64,000 nucleotides of DNA from Aestuariibaculum marinum (GTDB taxonomy: Bacteria; Bacteroidota; Bacteroidia; Flavobacteriales; Flavobacteriaceae): positions 244,928-308,927 of the forward strand of contig NZ_JACVXD010000001.1 in assembly GCF_014596975.1 (NCBI RefSeq). Reading direction: 5' to 3'. Under the pieces are notes generated by a model. That model had not been told where the DNA came from. It did no database searches and was given only the letters and a program-made list of their open reading frames with translations. Below are positions 1-9,290 of this stretch, piece after piece. How positions within the stretch are numbered: position 1 is the first letter of the stretch; each line of letters opens with the position of its first letter. A program made the position numbers and the translations under genes.

Positions 1-480
1 CCGGAGCAGTTAGCCCACCTGAATAATCAATGGTGTAAGTATAAGTCCAGTCAGCAGTTGTTTCACCGTCACAAGCGGTGTATCTATATCTCCAAACCAC
101 AGTACCTTCACAATCAGGAGAAGGGTCATCCTGTCCAATAAGCACAGGGATAACATCTCTACCGCAGGCATCCTGAATAGTAGCAGGAGCACCAGGGTTA
201 ACGGCATCTGCAGGACAAGACACAGTGTTTCCGTCATTAGCCGGAGCAGTTAGCCCACCCGAATAATCAATGGTGTAAGTATAACTCCAAGAGTCTTGGT
301 TGCCTGCACAATCGGTATATGTATAGGTATAGGTACGAGTTCCTTCACAAGTTAATGGATCTGGAGAGTCTGTGATTACCGGGGCAGAAGGAGTTATTGT
401 ATTACCACATGAATCTGTAATATTTGGTAAAGTGGTTGGTTCTGTAGCATCCGATAAACAACTCACGGTTTGCGCTCCAT
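1..480 (-). repeat. Two 240-bp tandem repeat units in the adhesin
   Basis: Units at 1-240 and 241-480 have the same 240-bp length and start with almost the same 45 bases (CCGGAGCAGTTAGCCCACC). They encode 80-residue Ig-like repeats that diverge in the middle and are conserved at the YTYTIDYSGGLTAP end. More units probably continue past the left edge. Confidence 0.85.
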
Positions 481-1708
481 CGTTTTCGGAAATAGAAAAA
501 GCAGGTATAGTAATATCAAAAGTTTGTGTAGTAATAGATGAATTACACGCCGTCAATGCATCTGGGTCGGTAACACGTAGTGCAACCGTATATGTGCCAC
601 AACCCGGAAAAATATGAGTCGGGTTAACACCACTAGCAGTAACATCAAAATTGGAACCATCATAGTTAAAATCCCATTCATAAGTTAAATTAGTCGGAGG
701 GTTATAGTCGAGAGATGGAAGTCCATCGAAAGTCATGCTAAAACAAGCCTGATTAGAACTTGCATTAAAATTAGCAACAGGAGAAGCTACAATTGTAATT
801 GTAATATCTTTTGTTAATGTCACACTTGCATTTACATCACAGCCAGAAACAGATAAGTTTTGAATAACAGTAACTCTAAAAACATAAATTCCTGGAAGCG
901 TTACTGACGTTTCATTTTCTGTAGTGTTTTGAGGAGAGCTTGATATGTTATTGCCAAATGTTGCTATACCAGGACCCGAAATTTTAGACCAAGAAAATGA
1001 AGCTGGAGTAGAAAAAGGAATATTACCAGATATAGATGCTGTTAAAGTAAAAGGTTGGTTATTAAAACAAACAGAGTTAGTAGAACCACTAATACCTCCT
1101 ATGGAAACCTCGCCATCAAGTTTTGGCGTTCCTCCATTTTGAATTACTTGATTAAAAGTAAAGCACACACCAGCACCGTTAGGGTTTTGTGCAGCGGCAT
1201 AGGGCTGACTTCCAATATAAATTCTAGTTGCTTGACTTGTAACATTTGCAAAAATAGCTGATCCAGTATCATTTACAGGAGTAATAATATTCTGAATGTC
1301 TAATTGAGTAGCAGTAGATAGCGTTAAAAAATAGTTTTGAGCAAAATGTATTCTACCGCTTAATAAAGGTCCTGCTGTTGTTCCGTTAAAATCACTATCA
1401 ACTAATGTTATTTTAAGAAGAGTAGAAGGAAATATATAATCAGTCGAAATTCGTAAAGTTCCTCCATTTAGAACAATAATTTCAGAAAATCCAGCAGGAA
1501 AGACCGTGTTTGAATTCAAATCAAGAGTCGCTCCATCAGGAATATATAAAATTCCTGTTTGATTACCACTACAATTGGTATTTAAGTTGGCTATTGTAGT
1601 AGTTCCCACAGGAATAGTACAATCTGCTCGAGCTTCTAATATCCCGATACATAGGAAAAGTATTAATATAAAATACTTCTTTAAAGATTTAAAAGTACTT
1701 GTTTTCAT
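1..1708 (-). CDS. Large secreted repeat adhesin, 5' part only
   Basis: The reading frame is open from an ATG to the window edge (569 codons seen), so the C-terminus is missing. It starts with a Sec signal peptide (MKTSTFKSLKKYFILILFLC, then a cleavage-like ARA). A long beta-rich region follows, then a PKD-like segment (HIFPGCGTYTVALRVTDP), then HYR/Ig-like repeats of 80 residues ending in YTYTIDYSGGLTAP. Proteins of this kind in Flavobacteriaceae are usually very large surface or gliding adhesins with a type IX secretion C-terminal domain; that domain would lie outside the window. The role in adhesion is inferred from architecture only. Confidence 0.8.
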   Translation of the reverse strand, partial: MKTSTFKSLKKYFILILFLCIGILEARADCTIPVGTTTIANLNTNCSGNQTGILYIPDGATLDLNSNTVFPAGFSEIIVLNGGTLRISTDYIFPSTLLKITLVDSDFNGTTAGPLLSGRIHFAQNYFLTLSTATQLDIQNIITPVNDTGSAIFANVTSQATRIYIGSQPYAAAQNPNGAGVCFTFNQVIQNGGTPKLDGEVSIGGISGSTNSVCFNNQPFTLTASISGNIPFSTPASFSWSKISGPGIATFGNNISSSPQNTTENETSVTLPGIYVFRVTVIQNLSVSGCDVNASVTLTKDITITIVASPVANFNASSNQACFSMTFDGLPSLDYNPPTNLTYEWDFNYDGSNFDVTASGVNPTHIFPGCGTYTVALRVTDPDALTACNSSITTQTFDITIPAFSISENDGAQTVSCLSDATEPTTLPNITDSCGNTITPSAPVITDSPDPLTCEGTRTYTYTYTDCAGNQDSWSYTYTIDYSGGLTAPANDGNTVSCPADAVNPGAPATIQDACGRDVIPVLIGQDDPSPDCEGTVVWRYRYTACDGETTADWTYTYTIDYSGGLTAP

Positions 1709-2156
1709 AAGCCAATAATTGGTTAACATCAGTTTGAATAGTATTTAGGTATGTATATAAAATTATCTTACTAATTTCTAGTTAATCTAATTTTCTTAAA
1801 GTAGTGAGGGAGGAGTGCTATAATTACACTAAGACTTAAAAGAGATATTAGATTCAGGGGTCATTTTTTAATATTCTACATAACAAAAGAACATTCAGAA
1901 CACTGAGTTTTCAAAAAAAAATGTTAAACACCTTAAAAAAACGATAAACCGTACAATAAAAACAGTTAATCGGTTTTATAGGTTTTTTCAGCGATTCACA
2001 TTATTTACTTATGTTAATTTGTTAATGTTGAGAATTGATAATAGCTTTAGTTATATTTATATATTAAATTTTAATCAGTAATTAATTGTACAAATAAAGT
2101 GAATTTCATCGAGTAAAACAACATTTAAACGATGAAAATTGCATTTTATCGAAGTT
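1709..2156. other. 448-bp intergenic region between divergent genes
   Basis: No coding frame of useful length is present. It is very AT-rich. It should hold the promoter for the leftward adhesin, for which I could not find a good -7 box, and the promoter for the rightward phosphatase gene, annotated separately. No clear terminator or repeat was seen. Confidence 0.6.
2019..2049 (+). promoter_or_regulatory. Candidate promoter of the polyphosphate cluster
   Basis: TTG at 2019-2021 is followed after 20 bp by TAGCTTTA at 2042-2049. This is one mismatch from the Bacteroidota -7 box TAnnTTTG at the usual spacing. The start would be about 100 bp upstream of the phosphatase ATG. Confidence 0.4.
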
Positions 2157-2648
2157 ATGAAAAGAGTAATCCTTATTAGACATGCGAAATCCTCGTGGGA
2201 ATTTAATGTCATAGATCATGAAAGACCGTTAAACCAACGTGGTATTAACGATGCTAACCTTGTTTCAAAGCATTTAAACATAGATTCAGGGAGTGTAGAC
2301 TTAATGCTTTCAAGCGATTCTGTCCGTACTACGCAAACCTCAAAAATCTTTATCTCAAATTTAAATTTGATTGAAAAAGTTATAAAATACATGTATGAAT
2401 TATATGATTTTGATGGCAGAGACCTAGTAAGAACTATAAAATCCTGTGAGAATAGTGTAAATACCTTAATGGTTTTTGGCCATAATCATGCGGTTACCGA
2501 CTTTGCCAATACATTTGGTAATCAGAAGATTGATAATGTCCCAACAAGTGGTGTGGTTATAATGGAGTTTAATATTAAAGATTGGAAGGATTTGAATAAC
2601 GGAAAAACTGTGTTAACTTTATTTCCAAGAGATTTAAAAAATGATTAA
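2157..2648 (+). CDS. SixA-like histidine phosphatase
   Basis: A 163-residue protein of the histidine phosphatase (phosphoglycerate mutase-like) superfamily. The catalytic RHG-type motif reads LIRHAKSSW right at the N-terminus and the second catalytic histidine is in the GHNH motif. SixA proteins remove phosphate from phosphohistidine on signalling proteins, but substrates in Bacteroidota are not established. I chose the ATG that puts LIRHAK six residues in; a TTG 18 bp upstream keeps the frame open but adds nothing conserved. It precedes ppk1 and ppx, suggesting a link to phosphate or polyphosphate metabolism. Confidence 0.85.
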   Translation: MKRVILIRHAKSSWEFNVIDHERPLNQRGINDANLVSKHLNIDSGSVDLMLSSDSVRTTQTSKIFISNLNLIEKVIKYMYELYDFDGRDLVRTIKSCENSVNTLMVFGHNHAVTDFANTFGNQKIDNVPTSGVVIMEFNIKDWKDLNNGKTVLTLFPRDLKND

Positions 2649-2691
2649 ACTAACATAATCTTTTAATCATTATTATTTGCTGCAAATAGAA

Positions 2692-2699
2692 TATATTTG
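2692..2699 (+). promoter_or_regulatory. -7 box upstream of ppk1
   Basis: TATATTTG matches the Bacteroidota consensus TAnnTTTG exactly and ends 22 bp before the ppk1 ATG. No clean TTG was found at the -33 position, so ppk1 may be transcribed from here as well as by read-through. Confidence 0.5.
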
Positions 2700-2721
2700 C
2701 TTAAACCGATAAAAACGAATC

Positions 2722-4791
2722 ATGAGCATGACGAAACCCGAAGTACACACAAATAGCTATATTAATAGAGAAATAAGTTGGTTGCAGTTTAATGCACGGG
2801 TTTTACAGGAAGCAGAAGATGAAACGGTTCCGTTAATCGATAGGTTAAGGTTTCTTGGTATTTTTTCGAACAATTTAGATGAATTCTTCAAGGTGCGTTA
2901 TGCTACGGTAAAGCGTATTGTTGATGCCGGAAAAACAGGTAAAAGCGAGTTAGGAGGGATAAAGGCTGAAGAGTTGCTTGAAATCATAACGCAAATTGTT
3001 ATAAAGCAACAAACCGAAAGTTTAGAGATTCTGGCGGTTATTCAGGAGCGACTGGAGGCTGAAAATATTCATATCATAAATGAAACACAGATAGACGATT
3101 CTCAAAGTGAATTTATTAGACGCTATTTTTTAAGAAAAATTAGCCCGGCATTAGTTACTATTATATTAAATGACGCGGTTGTTTTACCTAACCTTAAAGA
3201 TAGTGCGGCTTATCTTGCAGTAAAGATGATAATGGCTAAAGACGAAAAGCAATTTGCTTTAATCGAAATACCAAAATCAGTAAATCGGTTTGTCGAATTG
3301 CCAAAACAAGGTGATAAAAGCTATATTATCATGATTGATGATATGTTACGTTATTGTCTTAAAGATATCTTCAATATTTTTGACTATAAAGATATTTCGG
3401 CTCACATGATTAAAATTACCCGCGATGGTGAGTTGGATTTCGATAGTGACTTAAGTAAAAGTTTTATTGAAAAAGTATCCGATAGTGTTAAACACCGTAA
3501 AATTGGTGATCCGGTTCGGTTTGTTTACGATAAAACCATTCATCAGGATACTTTAGACTATTTAATGTCTAAAATGGGCATTGATAATACAGATAGTATT
3601 ATTCCCGGCGGTCGATACCATAACCGAAGAGATTATATGAGTTTCCCGAGTTTAGGTCGCGCAGATTTAATGTATGATAAAATTGAAGCCTTACCTGTTA
3701 AAGGTTTAAATCTCGAAGAAAGTATTTTTAAGGCGATAAAAAAGAAGGATTATTTAATCTATGCACCTTATCAGACCTTTTCATATGTGGTTAAATTATT
3801 GCGAGAAGCAGCATTAGATCCTAGTGTAAAAACGATTCGCATTACCATTTACCGTTTAGCTGAAATCTCACATATTGCCAGCTCTCTAATCAATGCTGCT
3901 ATTAACGGTAAATCGGTTACCGTTGCTATTGAACTTAGAGCCCGATTTGATGAACAGGCGAATATTGCTTATGCACAGCAAATGAAGGAAGAGGGTGTAA
4001 ACCTGATTTTCGGTGTTCAAGGACTAAAAGTTCACAGTAAAATGTGTGTTATCGAACGGGAAGAAGGTAAGAAAATAAGACGCTATGGATTTATTAGTAC
4101 AGGAAACTTTAATGAATCGACTGCAAAGATTTATACAGATTATACCTTGTTAACTTCAGATCAACGTATTCTAAAAGACGTCAATAAGATTTTTAGTTTC
4201 TTTGAAACCAATTATAAAATTTTCAGATATAAGCATTTAATCACGTCTCCGCATTACACGAAAAAGGCGCTTTTTAAACTGATTGACAAAGAAATTGAGA
4301 ATGTCAAGCAGGGAAAACCGGGGTATATCAGACTTAAAATGAACAGTATTTCAAGTTATACCATGGTCGATAAATTATATGAAGCCAGTAATGCCGGGGT
4401 GAAAATCCAGATGATTGTTCGTGGTATTTGTTGTTTAATTCCTGGTATAGAAGGGATGAGCGAGAATATTGAAGCCATAAGTATTGTCGATAAGTTTTTG
4501 GAGCACCCGAGAGTTTATATCTTCGGAAATGATGGCGATCCAAAAGTCTATATTTCCTCTGCAGATTGGATGACAAGAAACATTGATAATAGAGTAGAAG
4601 TAAGTTGTCCTATATACGATGAAGATATTAAACGAGAAATAATTGATACGTTCAATATCTCATGGAGCGACAATGTTAAAGCTCGTATTATATGCGACTC
4701 GCAAGAAAATAAATATAGAGTTAATGACAAGGAAAAGGTAAGATCGCAATTTGCCACTTACCAATACTATGTAGACAAAATGAAAAACTAA
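2722..4791 (+). CDS. ppk1: Polyphosphate kinase 1
   Basis: A full-length 689-residue PPK1, which reversibly transfers the ATP gamma-phosphate to a growing inorganic polyphosphate chain. The N-terminal domain begins with the typical INREISWLQFNARVLQEA. The autophosphorylated histidine is in GLKVHSKMCVIER (His438), followed by FISTGNFNESTA, and the second phospholipase-D-like motif is in SSADWMTRNIDNRVEV. It lies one base before ppx, so synthesis and breakdown of polyphosphate are probably co-transcribed. All the family motifs I looked for are intact. Confidence 0.97.
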   Translation: MSMTKPEVHTNSYINREISWLQFNARVLQEAEDETVPLIDRLRFLGIFSNNLDEFFKVRYATVKRIVDAGKTGKSELGGIKAEELLEIITQIVIKQQTESLEILAVIQERLEAENIHIINETQIDDSQSEFIRRYFLRKISPALVTIILNDAVVLPNLKDSAAYLAVKMIMAKDEKQFALIEIPKSVNRFVELPKQGDKSYIIMIDDMLRYCLKDIFNIFDYKDISAHMIKITRDGELDFDSDLSKSFIEKVSDSVKHRKIGDPVRFVYDKTIHQDTLDYLMSKMGIDNTDSIIPGGRYHNRRDYMSFPSLGRADLMYDKIEALPVKGLNLEESIFKAIKKKDYLIYAPYQTFSYVVKLLREAALDPSVKTIRITIYRLAEISHIASSLINAAINGKSVTVAIELRARFDEQANIAYAQQMKEEGVNLIFGVQGLKVHSKMCVIEREEGKKIRRYGFISTGNFNESTAKIYTDYTLLTSDQRILKDVNKIFSFFETNYKIFRYKHLITSPHYTKKALFKLIDKEIENVKQGKPGYIRLKMNSISSYTMVDKLYEASNAGVKIQMIVRGICCLIPGIEGMSENIEAISIVDKFLEHPRVYIFGNDGDPKVYISSADWMTRNIDNRVEVSCPIYDEDIKREIIDTFNISWSDNVKARIICDSQENKYRVNDKEKVRSQFATYQYYVDKMKN

Positions 4792-4792
4792 T

Positions 4793-5698
4793 ATGCTTTC
4801 AATAAAAAAATATGCGGCTATAGATATTGGATCGAATGCCGTTAGATTACTTATTTCAAATATCATAGAACGCGAAGGTAAACCGGTCAAGTTCAAAAAA
4901 AACTCATTGGTACGTGTGCCTATCCGTTTGGGTGCCGACGTATTTGTAAATCAGAAAATATCTAAAGAAAATACACAGCGCATGCTGGACACGATGTTGG
5001 CATTTAAATTACTTATGAAATCTCATAGGGTAGTTAAATATAAAGCCTGTGCCACATCTGCGATGCGTGAATCTGCAAACGGAAAGAAAATTGTTGAAAG
5101 TATAAAGCAGCACGCTGGTATAAATATTGATATTATTGATGGTGAAGAGGAGGCTGCTATTATCGCGGCAACCGATTTAAATACCTATATCGATGAAAGC
5201 AAGACCTATCTGTATGTTGATGTAGGTGGCGGTAGTACAGAGTTTACGGTTATTCATGAAGGTGAACAAATTACCTCTCGTTCTTTTAAGATTGGTACCG
5301 TACGTTTACTTAATGATATGGTGTCTAAAGAAACCTGGTTAGAACTTGAAAGTTGGATTAAAACCAATACAAAAGAATATGACAAGATATCTGTTTTAGG
5401 ATCTGGAGGTAACATCAATAAGATTTTTAAAATCTCTGGAAAAGCCATGGGCAAACCTTTATCTTACTTTTATTTAACCTCATATTACAACACGCTTCAA
5501 AGTTATTCTTACGAAGAACGTATTTCAGAATTAGACTTAAATCAAGACCGTGCAGACGTTATTATTCCTGCAATGCGTATTTATTTATCGGCGATGAAGT
5601 GGAGTAATGCGAAAAACATCTATGTGCCAAAGATAGGATTGGCCGATGGTATTATAAAAAGTATATACTACGATACCGTTTCTAGCAATACACAGTAA
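4793..5698 (+). CDS. ppx: Exopolyphosphatase, Ppx/GppA family
   Basis: A 301-residue ASKHA-fold phosphatase that releases phosphate from polyphosphate chain ends or from pppGpp. The phosphate-1 loop reads AIDIGSNAVRLLI and the second phosphate loop DVGGGSTEF. It lacks the C-terminal HD-like domain of the longer E. coli enzymes and matches the short two-domain form common in Bacteroidota. It directly follows ppk1. Whether polyphosphate or pppGpp is the main substrate cannot be told from sequence. Confidence 0.93.
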   Translation: MLSIKKYAAIDIGSNAVRLLISNIIEREGKPVKFKKNSLVRVPIRLGADVFVNQKISKENTQRMLDTMLAFKLLMKSHRVVKYKACATSAMRESANGKKIVESIKQHAGINIDIIDGEEEAAIIAATDLNTYIDESKTYLYVDVGGGSTEFTVIHEGEQITSRSFKIGTVRLLNDMVSKETWLELESWIKTNTKEYDKISVLGSGGNINKIFKISGKAMGKPLSYFYLTSYYNTLQSYSYEERISELDLNQDRADVIIPAMRIYLSAMKWSNAKNIYVPKIGLADGIIKSIYYDTVSSNTQ

Positions 5699-5722
5699 AA
5701 TTGTGCACTTCACCTTTTAAAA

Positions 5723-5754
5723 TTGTAAGATTTTAGGTTTATAATATATATTCG
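5723..5754 (+). promoter_or_regulatory. Promoter of the barrel protein gene
   Basis: TTG at 5723-5725, a 21-bp spacer and TATATTCG at 5747-5754, one base from the consensus -7 box. This gives a leader of about 45 bp before the ATG. Confidence 0.5.
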
Positions 5755-5803
5755 TGTTACTTATTTATTTAAGCAACAGATTTACACACTAAACCTATTT
5801 ATT

Positions 5804-6328
5804 ATGAAAAAAATACTACTTACAATAGCTCTTTGTGCTTCTTTTTACGGATTTTCACAAGATGTAAAATTCGGTGTTAGAGCAGGTTATAATATATCAA
5901 ATCTAGATTTTGACGACACACCATTTATGGAAAATAAGCACAGAAACAGTTTTTATTTTGGTGCTTTTAGTGATATAGCCTTTTCTAAAGGATTTTCGTT
6001 AGTGCCTGAAATTCAGTTTTCTGCTGAAGGCGCTAAGGCTGAAGAATTAAACTTAGATTATATTCAAATGCCTATCTTTTTAAAGTTTAGACTGGCAGAG
6101 AAATTACGTTTTGGTGTGGCTCCACAAGTGGGGCTAAAAGTGCATAAAGAAGAGGATATGATGAAAAACTTTGCCTATTCTGGTGTAGCAGCATTAGAAT
6201 ATAAGATATCGTACAGCGTATTCGCAGATGTACGATATACTTATGGTTTCTCAAATATTTTTGATGATTATGTTTCAGCTGAAGCAAAAAACACCAATAT
6301 CCAAATAGGTGTTGGTTTTAAGTTTTAA
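5804..6328 (+). CDS. Small outer-membrane beta-barrel protein (porin family)
   Basis: A 174-residue protein with a signal peptide (MKKILLTIALCASFYGFSQ) and alternating beta strands typical of the eight-stranded PorT/OmpX-like family: FGVRAGYNISNLDF near the start, LVPEIQFSAEG in the middle, and a final strand ending GVGFKF with a C-terminal Phe. It has its own promoter and overlaps the convergent miaE by four bases. No substrate can be assigned. Confidence 0.85.
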   Translation: MKKILLTIALCASFYGFSQDVKFGVRAGYNISNLDFDDTPFMENKHRNSFYFGAFSDIAFSKGFSLVPEIQFSAEGAKAEELNLDYIQMPIFLKFRLAEKLRFGVAPQVGLKVHKEEDMMKNFAYSGVAALEYKISYSVFADVRYTYGFSNIFDDYVSAEAKNTNIQIGVGFKF

Positions 6329-6906
6329 CCGTGAATGGTTTCAGATTTTCCTAAGTTAGACATAATCTCCGCTTCATATTCCAGAAGTTGTTGCCATTTG
6401 GCATCAACTTCTTTTTTTTCACCATATTGTCTGGCAAAGCCTAAAAACATCGTGTAATGGTTAGCTTCACTAACCATCAAGTTTCTATAAAATGTAGCCA
6501 GTTCTTTATCTTCTAATTCTTCCGATAATAATCTAAAACGTTCACAACTTCTAGCCTCGATTAGAGCGGCGTAAAGTAAGCGATGTACAAGCTGTGTGGT
6601 TCTGCTTCCACCTTTAGGGAAGAATTTCATTAATTCAACAACATAATCATCACGACGGTCACGTCCTAAAGTCCAGCCACGCTCAATGATTTTATCATGA
6701 ACCATTTTAAAATGGCTAATTTCTTCTTTCACTAAGGCGGTCATTTCCTGAACAAGCTCCGTATATTCCGGAAAACTTACAATAAGTGATATTGCCGTAC
6801 TTGTTGCTTTTTGCTCACAAAATGCATGATCTGTAAGTATTTCTTCAATATTTTTTTCTACAATATTAACCCAACGTGGGTCTGTTGGTAATTTTAATCC
6901 TAACAT
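6325..6906 (-). CDS. miaE: tRNA-(ms2io6A)-hydroxylase
   Basis: A 193-residue ferritin-like non-haem di-iron monooxygenase that hydroxylates the isoprenyl group of the modified A37 next to tRNA anticodons. The iron-binding Glu/His residues are in FCEQKATS, KEEISHFKMV, EARSCERF and SEANHYTMF. It is the last gene of a dnaX-lipoprotein-miaE operon, with one base separating it from the gene before. The sequence is complete and typical of the Bacteroidota family. Confidence 0.93.
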   Translation of the reverse strand: MLGLKLPTDPRWVNIVEKNIEEILTDHAFCEQKATSTAISLIVSFPEYTELVQEMTALVKEEISHFKMVHDKIIERGWTLGRDRRDDYVVELMKFFPKGGSRTTQLVHRLLYAALIEARSCERFRLLSEELEDKELATFYRNLMVSEANHYTMFLGFARQYGEKKEVDAKWQQLLEYEAEIMSNLGKSETIHG

Positions 6907-6907
6907 A

Positions 6908-7474
6908 TTATATTGTTTTTGGTGTTATTTGGTATTCTTTAATTTCTGTCGTTCCGTCTGCAAAAATACTTAAAATAAAATCTTTGTAAATCTCTGTTTC
7001 AGGAATTTTGAAAGCAGTATGCAATTGAACTCTGTTTTCATCAGAAGCTTCATGATTAATCCACACATATTGCATAATAGCGTTGTTCCAGAATGCTGGA
7101 CTTTCAAATTGATTGAAGTGTGTTTTATTTAAAACAAATGCTGTTATTAATGAACTGTTTTTCGAAAAATCAATATTGGCTTCAAAATTTTTATAATGAG
7201 AATATGTTATAGAGTCGCTTTTATTCTTCTTAGATAAAATAATAGGGTTATGCTCTGTTGAATGGTAATTGATTTTAATTTCAAATCCTGTACTTAAAAT
7301 CGTGTCAGTTTCAATTACAACAGGTCTTTCAGGAATAAAATGTAACTCTTCGCTAAAGGTTTTAAAGAGATTATCTTCTTTTAAAATAGCCTCATTAGTC
7401 ATGTAAGCCCGTTCACGACCGTCACAACTTACAAAGGCAGTAATGACTAAAATAAAAAACAGAAACTTATTCAT
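6908..7474 (-). CDS. Hypothetical lipoprotein
   Basis: A 188-residue protein with a lipoprotein signal: MNKFLFFILVITAFVSC, with Cys17 as the lipidation site followed by Asp. The mature part is mostly beta with no motif I recognise. It starts 10 bases after the dnaX stop and ends one base before the miaE start, so it is co-transcribed with both. Function unknown. Confidence 0.75.
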   Translation of the reverse strand: MNKFLFFILVITAFVSCDGRERAYMTNEAILKEDNLFKTFSEELHFIPERPVVIETDTILSTGFEIKINYHSTEHNPIILSKKNKSDSITYSHYKNFEANIDFSKNSSLITAFVLNKTHFNQFESPAFWNNAIMQYVWINHEASDENRVQLHTAFKIPETEIYKDFILSIFADGTTEIKEYQITPKTI

Positions 7475-7484
7475 TTTAAAATGA

Positions 7485-9188
7485 TTAAATGTCTAAATCG
7501 AAAGTTTTTCTTAAAACGTCAATATTAGCGTTCTTCTCTTTAAGCTTTTCAAACTTTTCTATCGGTGTGTAAGCGTATTGTTTCTGCTTCACTTCATTGA
7601 CATCAATAGATAAACTAATATCGTAGTTGTTTAGAGATTTCCTAATATAGGACATAAGTTCGTATTGGTTACGCTCAACTTCTACTTTATTGGTTTCAGC
7701 TGGATATTCTACATGTATCGTAGTTCCTTTTACTTTAGGAACATCCATAGCCAAAATAGAGGCCAAATTGTATTGTCCCTTGCTTCTTATAGCGTCTGTA
7801 TATTCATTCCAGGCGGTAATAAGGTCTTGTTCTTCAAACGGCTCGGTAGGTAGGTTTTCTTCATCTACAACCACTTCCATTTGCTTAATTTGGTGCTCTT
7901 TCTTAACTCGTAAGCTACTAAGTGATAAACCAGATTTACGCTTGTTATCGCTCTTTAAATCAATTTTGGCGGGTTGTGGCGCTTGAAAATTATTTGAAGG
8001 GGTTTGTTTTTTAGGTGTGTCAGATTCTGGAGCTGTTTCCTCCTTTGGAACATTAACAGCAATAGGTTTAATACCTTTCTTTTTAAAGAAAGAAGCTGGA
8101 ATTATGTAATGTCTGTTATTTTTTTTTTCTCCATCAAAAGTGATAGAGGCAAGCTGCATGAGGCATAATTCAATGAGTAAGCGTTGATTCTTACTGGTTT
8201 TGTATTTTAAATCGCAGTCGTTGGCGAGATTGATGGCCTGAAGTAAAAAAGCTTGTGATGCTTTTTGTGACTGTTCTAAATATTTCTTTTTGGTTTCTTC
8301 GCCAACCTCTAAAAGCTCTATAGTTTCCGGTGTTTTACTTACCAGTAAATCTCTAAAGTGAGAAGCTAAACCGGCAATATAATGGTGCCCATCAAACCCT
8401 TTTGCTAAGGTATTGTTGAATTGTAGCAGCAAATCCGGAATTTTATTTTCCAAAATTAAATCCGTACTCGTGAAATAAGTTTCATAATCTAGTACGTTTA
8501 AATTTTCGGTAACAGATTGTCGCGTTAGGTCTTTTCCCGAAAAACTAACAACCCGATCGAAAATAGAAAGTGCATCACGCATGGCTCCATCTGCCTTTTG
8601 AGCAATAATATGAAGTGCATCATCGTCTGCATTAACCCCTTGCTCTTCGGCTATATATTTTAAATATTCTTTGGCATCTTTCACGGTGATGCGTTTAAAA
8701 TCAAAAATCTGACAACGCGATAAGATGGTTGGAATAATTTTATGCTTTTCGGTGGTGGCTAAAATGAAAATACAGTGCTTAGGCGGTTCTTCTAATGTTT
8801 TAAGAAACGCATTAAAAGCAGCCTGAGATAACATATGTACCTCGTCTATGATATAGACTTTGTATTTCCCAACTTGAGGAGGAATACGCACCTGATCGGT
8901 TAAGCTTCTAATATCGTCTACTGAGTTATTTGAGGCGGCATCCAGTTCAAAAACGTTAAAGGCAAAATCTTCATCTCCGGTTTCAGCACCATCACTGTTA
9001 ATCATTTTCGCCAGAATACGGGCGCAGGTTGTTTTTCCGACACCACGCGGTCCTGTAAAGAGCAAAGCTTGTGCTAAGTGGTTGTTATCAATGGCATTAA
9101 GTAATGTGTTTGTAATGGCCTGCTGACCAACAACGTCTTTGAACGTTTGTGGTCTGTATTTACGGGCTGATACTACAAAGTGTTCCAT
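7485..9188 (-). CDS. dnaX: DNA polymerase III subunit gamma/tau
   Basis: A 567-residue clamp-loader ATPase. The AAA+ module has Walker A GPRGVGKTT, Walker B YIIDEVHMLS, sensor 1 ILATTEKHK and the SRC arginine-finger motif (ILSRCQIF). The four zinc-binding cysteines that E. coli DnaX carries between Walker A and Walker B are absent: that stretch is MINSDGAETGDEDFAFNVFE. The C-terminal third is low-complexity and charged, then a tau-like domain that should contact the polymerase. It leads the operon with the lipoprotein gene and miaE. Confidence 0.96.
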   Translation of the reverse strand: MEHFVVSARKYRPQTFKDVVGQQAITNTLLNAIDNNHLAQALLFTGPRGVGKTTCARILAKMINSDGAETGDEDFAFNVFELDAASNNSVDDIRSLTDQVRIPPQVGKYKVYIIDEVHMLSQAAFNAFLKTLEEPPKHCIFILATTEKHKIIPTILSRCQIFDFKRITVKDAKEYLKYIAEEQGVNADDDALHIIAQKADGAMRDALSIFDRVVSFSGKDLTRQSVTENLNVLDYETYFTSTDLILENKIPDLLLQFNNTLAKGFDGHHYIAGLASHFRDLLVSKTPETIELLEVGEETKKKYLEQSQKASQAFLLQAINLANDCDLKYKTSKNQRLLIELCLMQLASITFDGEKKNNRHYIIPASFFKKKGIKPIAVNVPKEETAPESDTPKKQTPSNNFQAPQPAKIDLKSDNKRKSGLSLSSLRVKKEHQIKQMEVVVDEENLPTEPFEEQDLITAWNEYTDAIRSKGQYNLASILAMDVPKVKGTTIHVEYPAETNKVEVERNQYELMSYIRKSLNNYDISLSIDVNEVKQKQYAYTPIEKFEKLKEKNANIDVLRKTFDLDI

Positions 9189-9205
9189 TGATATTTTTTG
9201 ATAAA

Positions 9206-9213
9206 CAAAGTTA
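9206..9213 (-). promoter_or_regulatory. -7 box upstream of dnaX
   Basis: On the reverse strand the sequence reads TAACTTTG, an exact TAnnTTTG match, 18 bp before the dnaX ATG. No clear -33 TTG was found at normal spacing. Confidence 0.45.
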
Positions 9214-9279
9214 AAAATTCAAGTCAAAAATTTATGAAAACAGAATAAAAATTAAACAGGAGTTATTAACAATTAATTG

Positions 9280-9287
9280 TACTTTTG
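9280..9287 (+). promoter_or_regulatory. -7 box of the RNase P RNA promoter
   Basis: TACTTTTG is a perfect Bacteroidota -7 box and ends three bases before the expected 5' end of the RNase P RNA, which is the right distance for a start at the first G of the RNA. Confidence 0.65.
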
Positions 9288-9290
9288 TCC

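Noticed and set aside
1..480. CRISPR-like direct repeats
   Set aside because: The 240-bp units are in frame and code for Ig-like repeats; there are no short repeats with regular spacers anywhere in the window.
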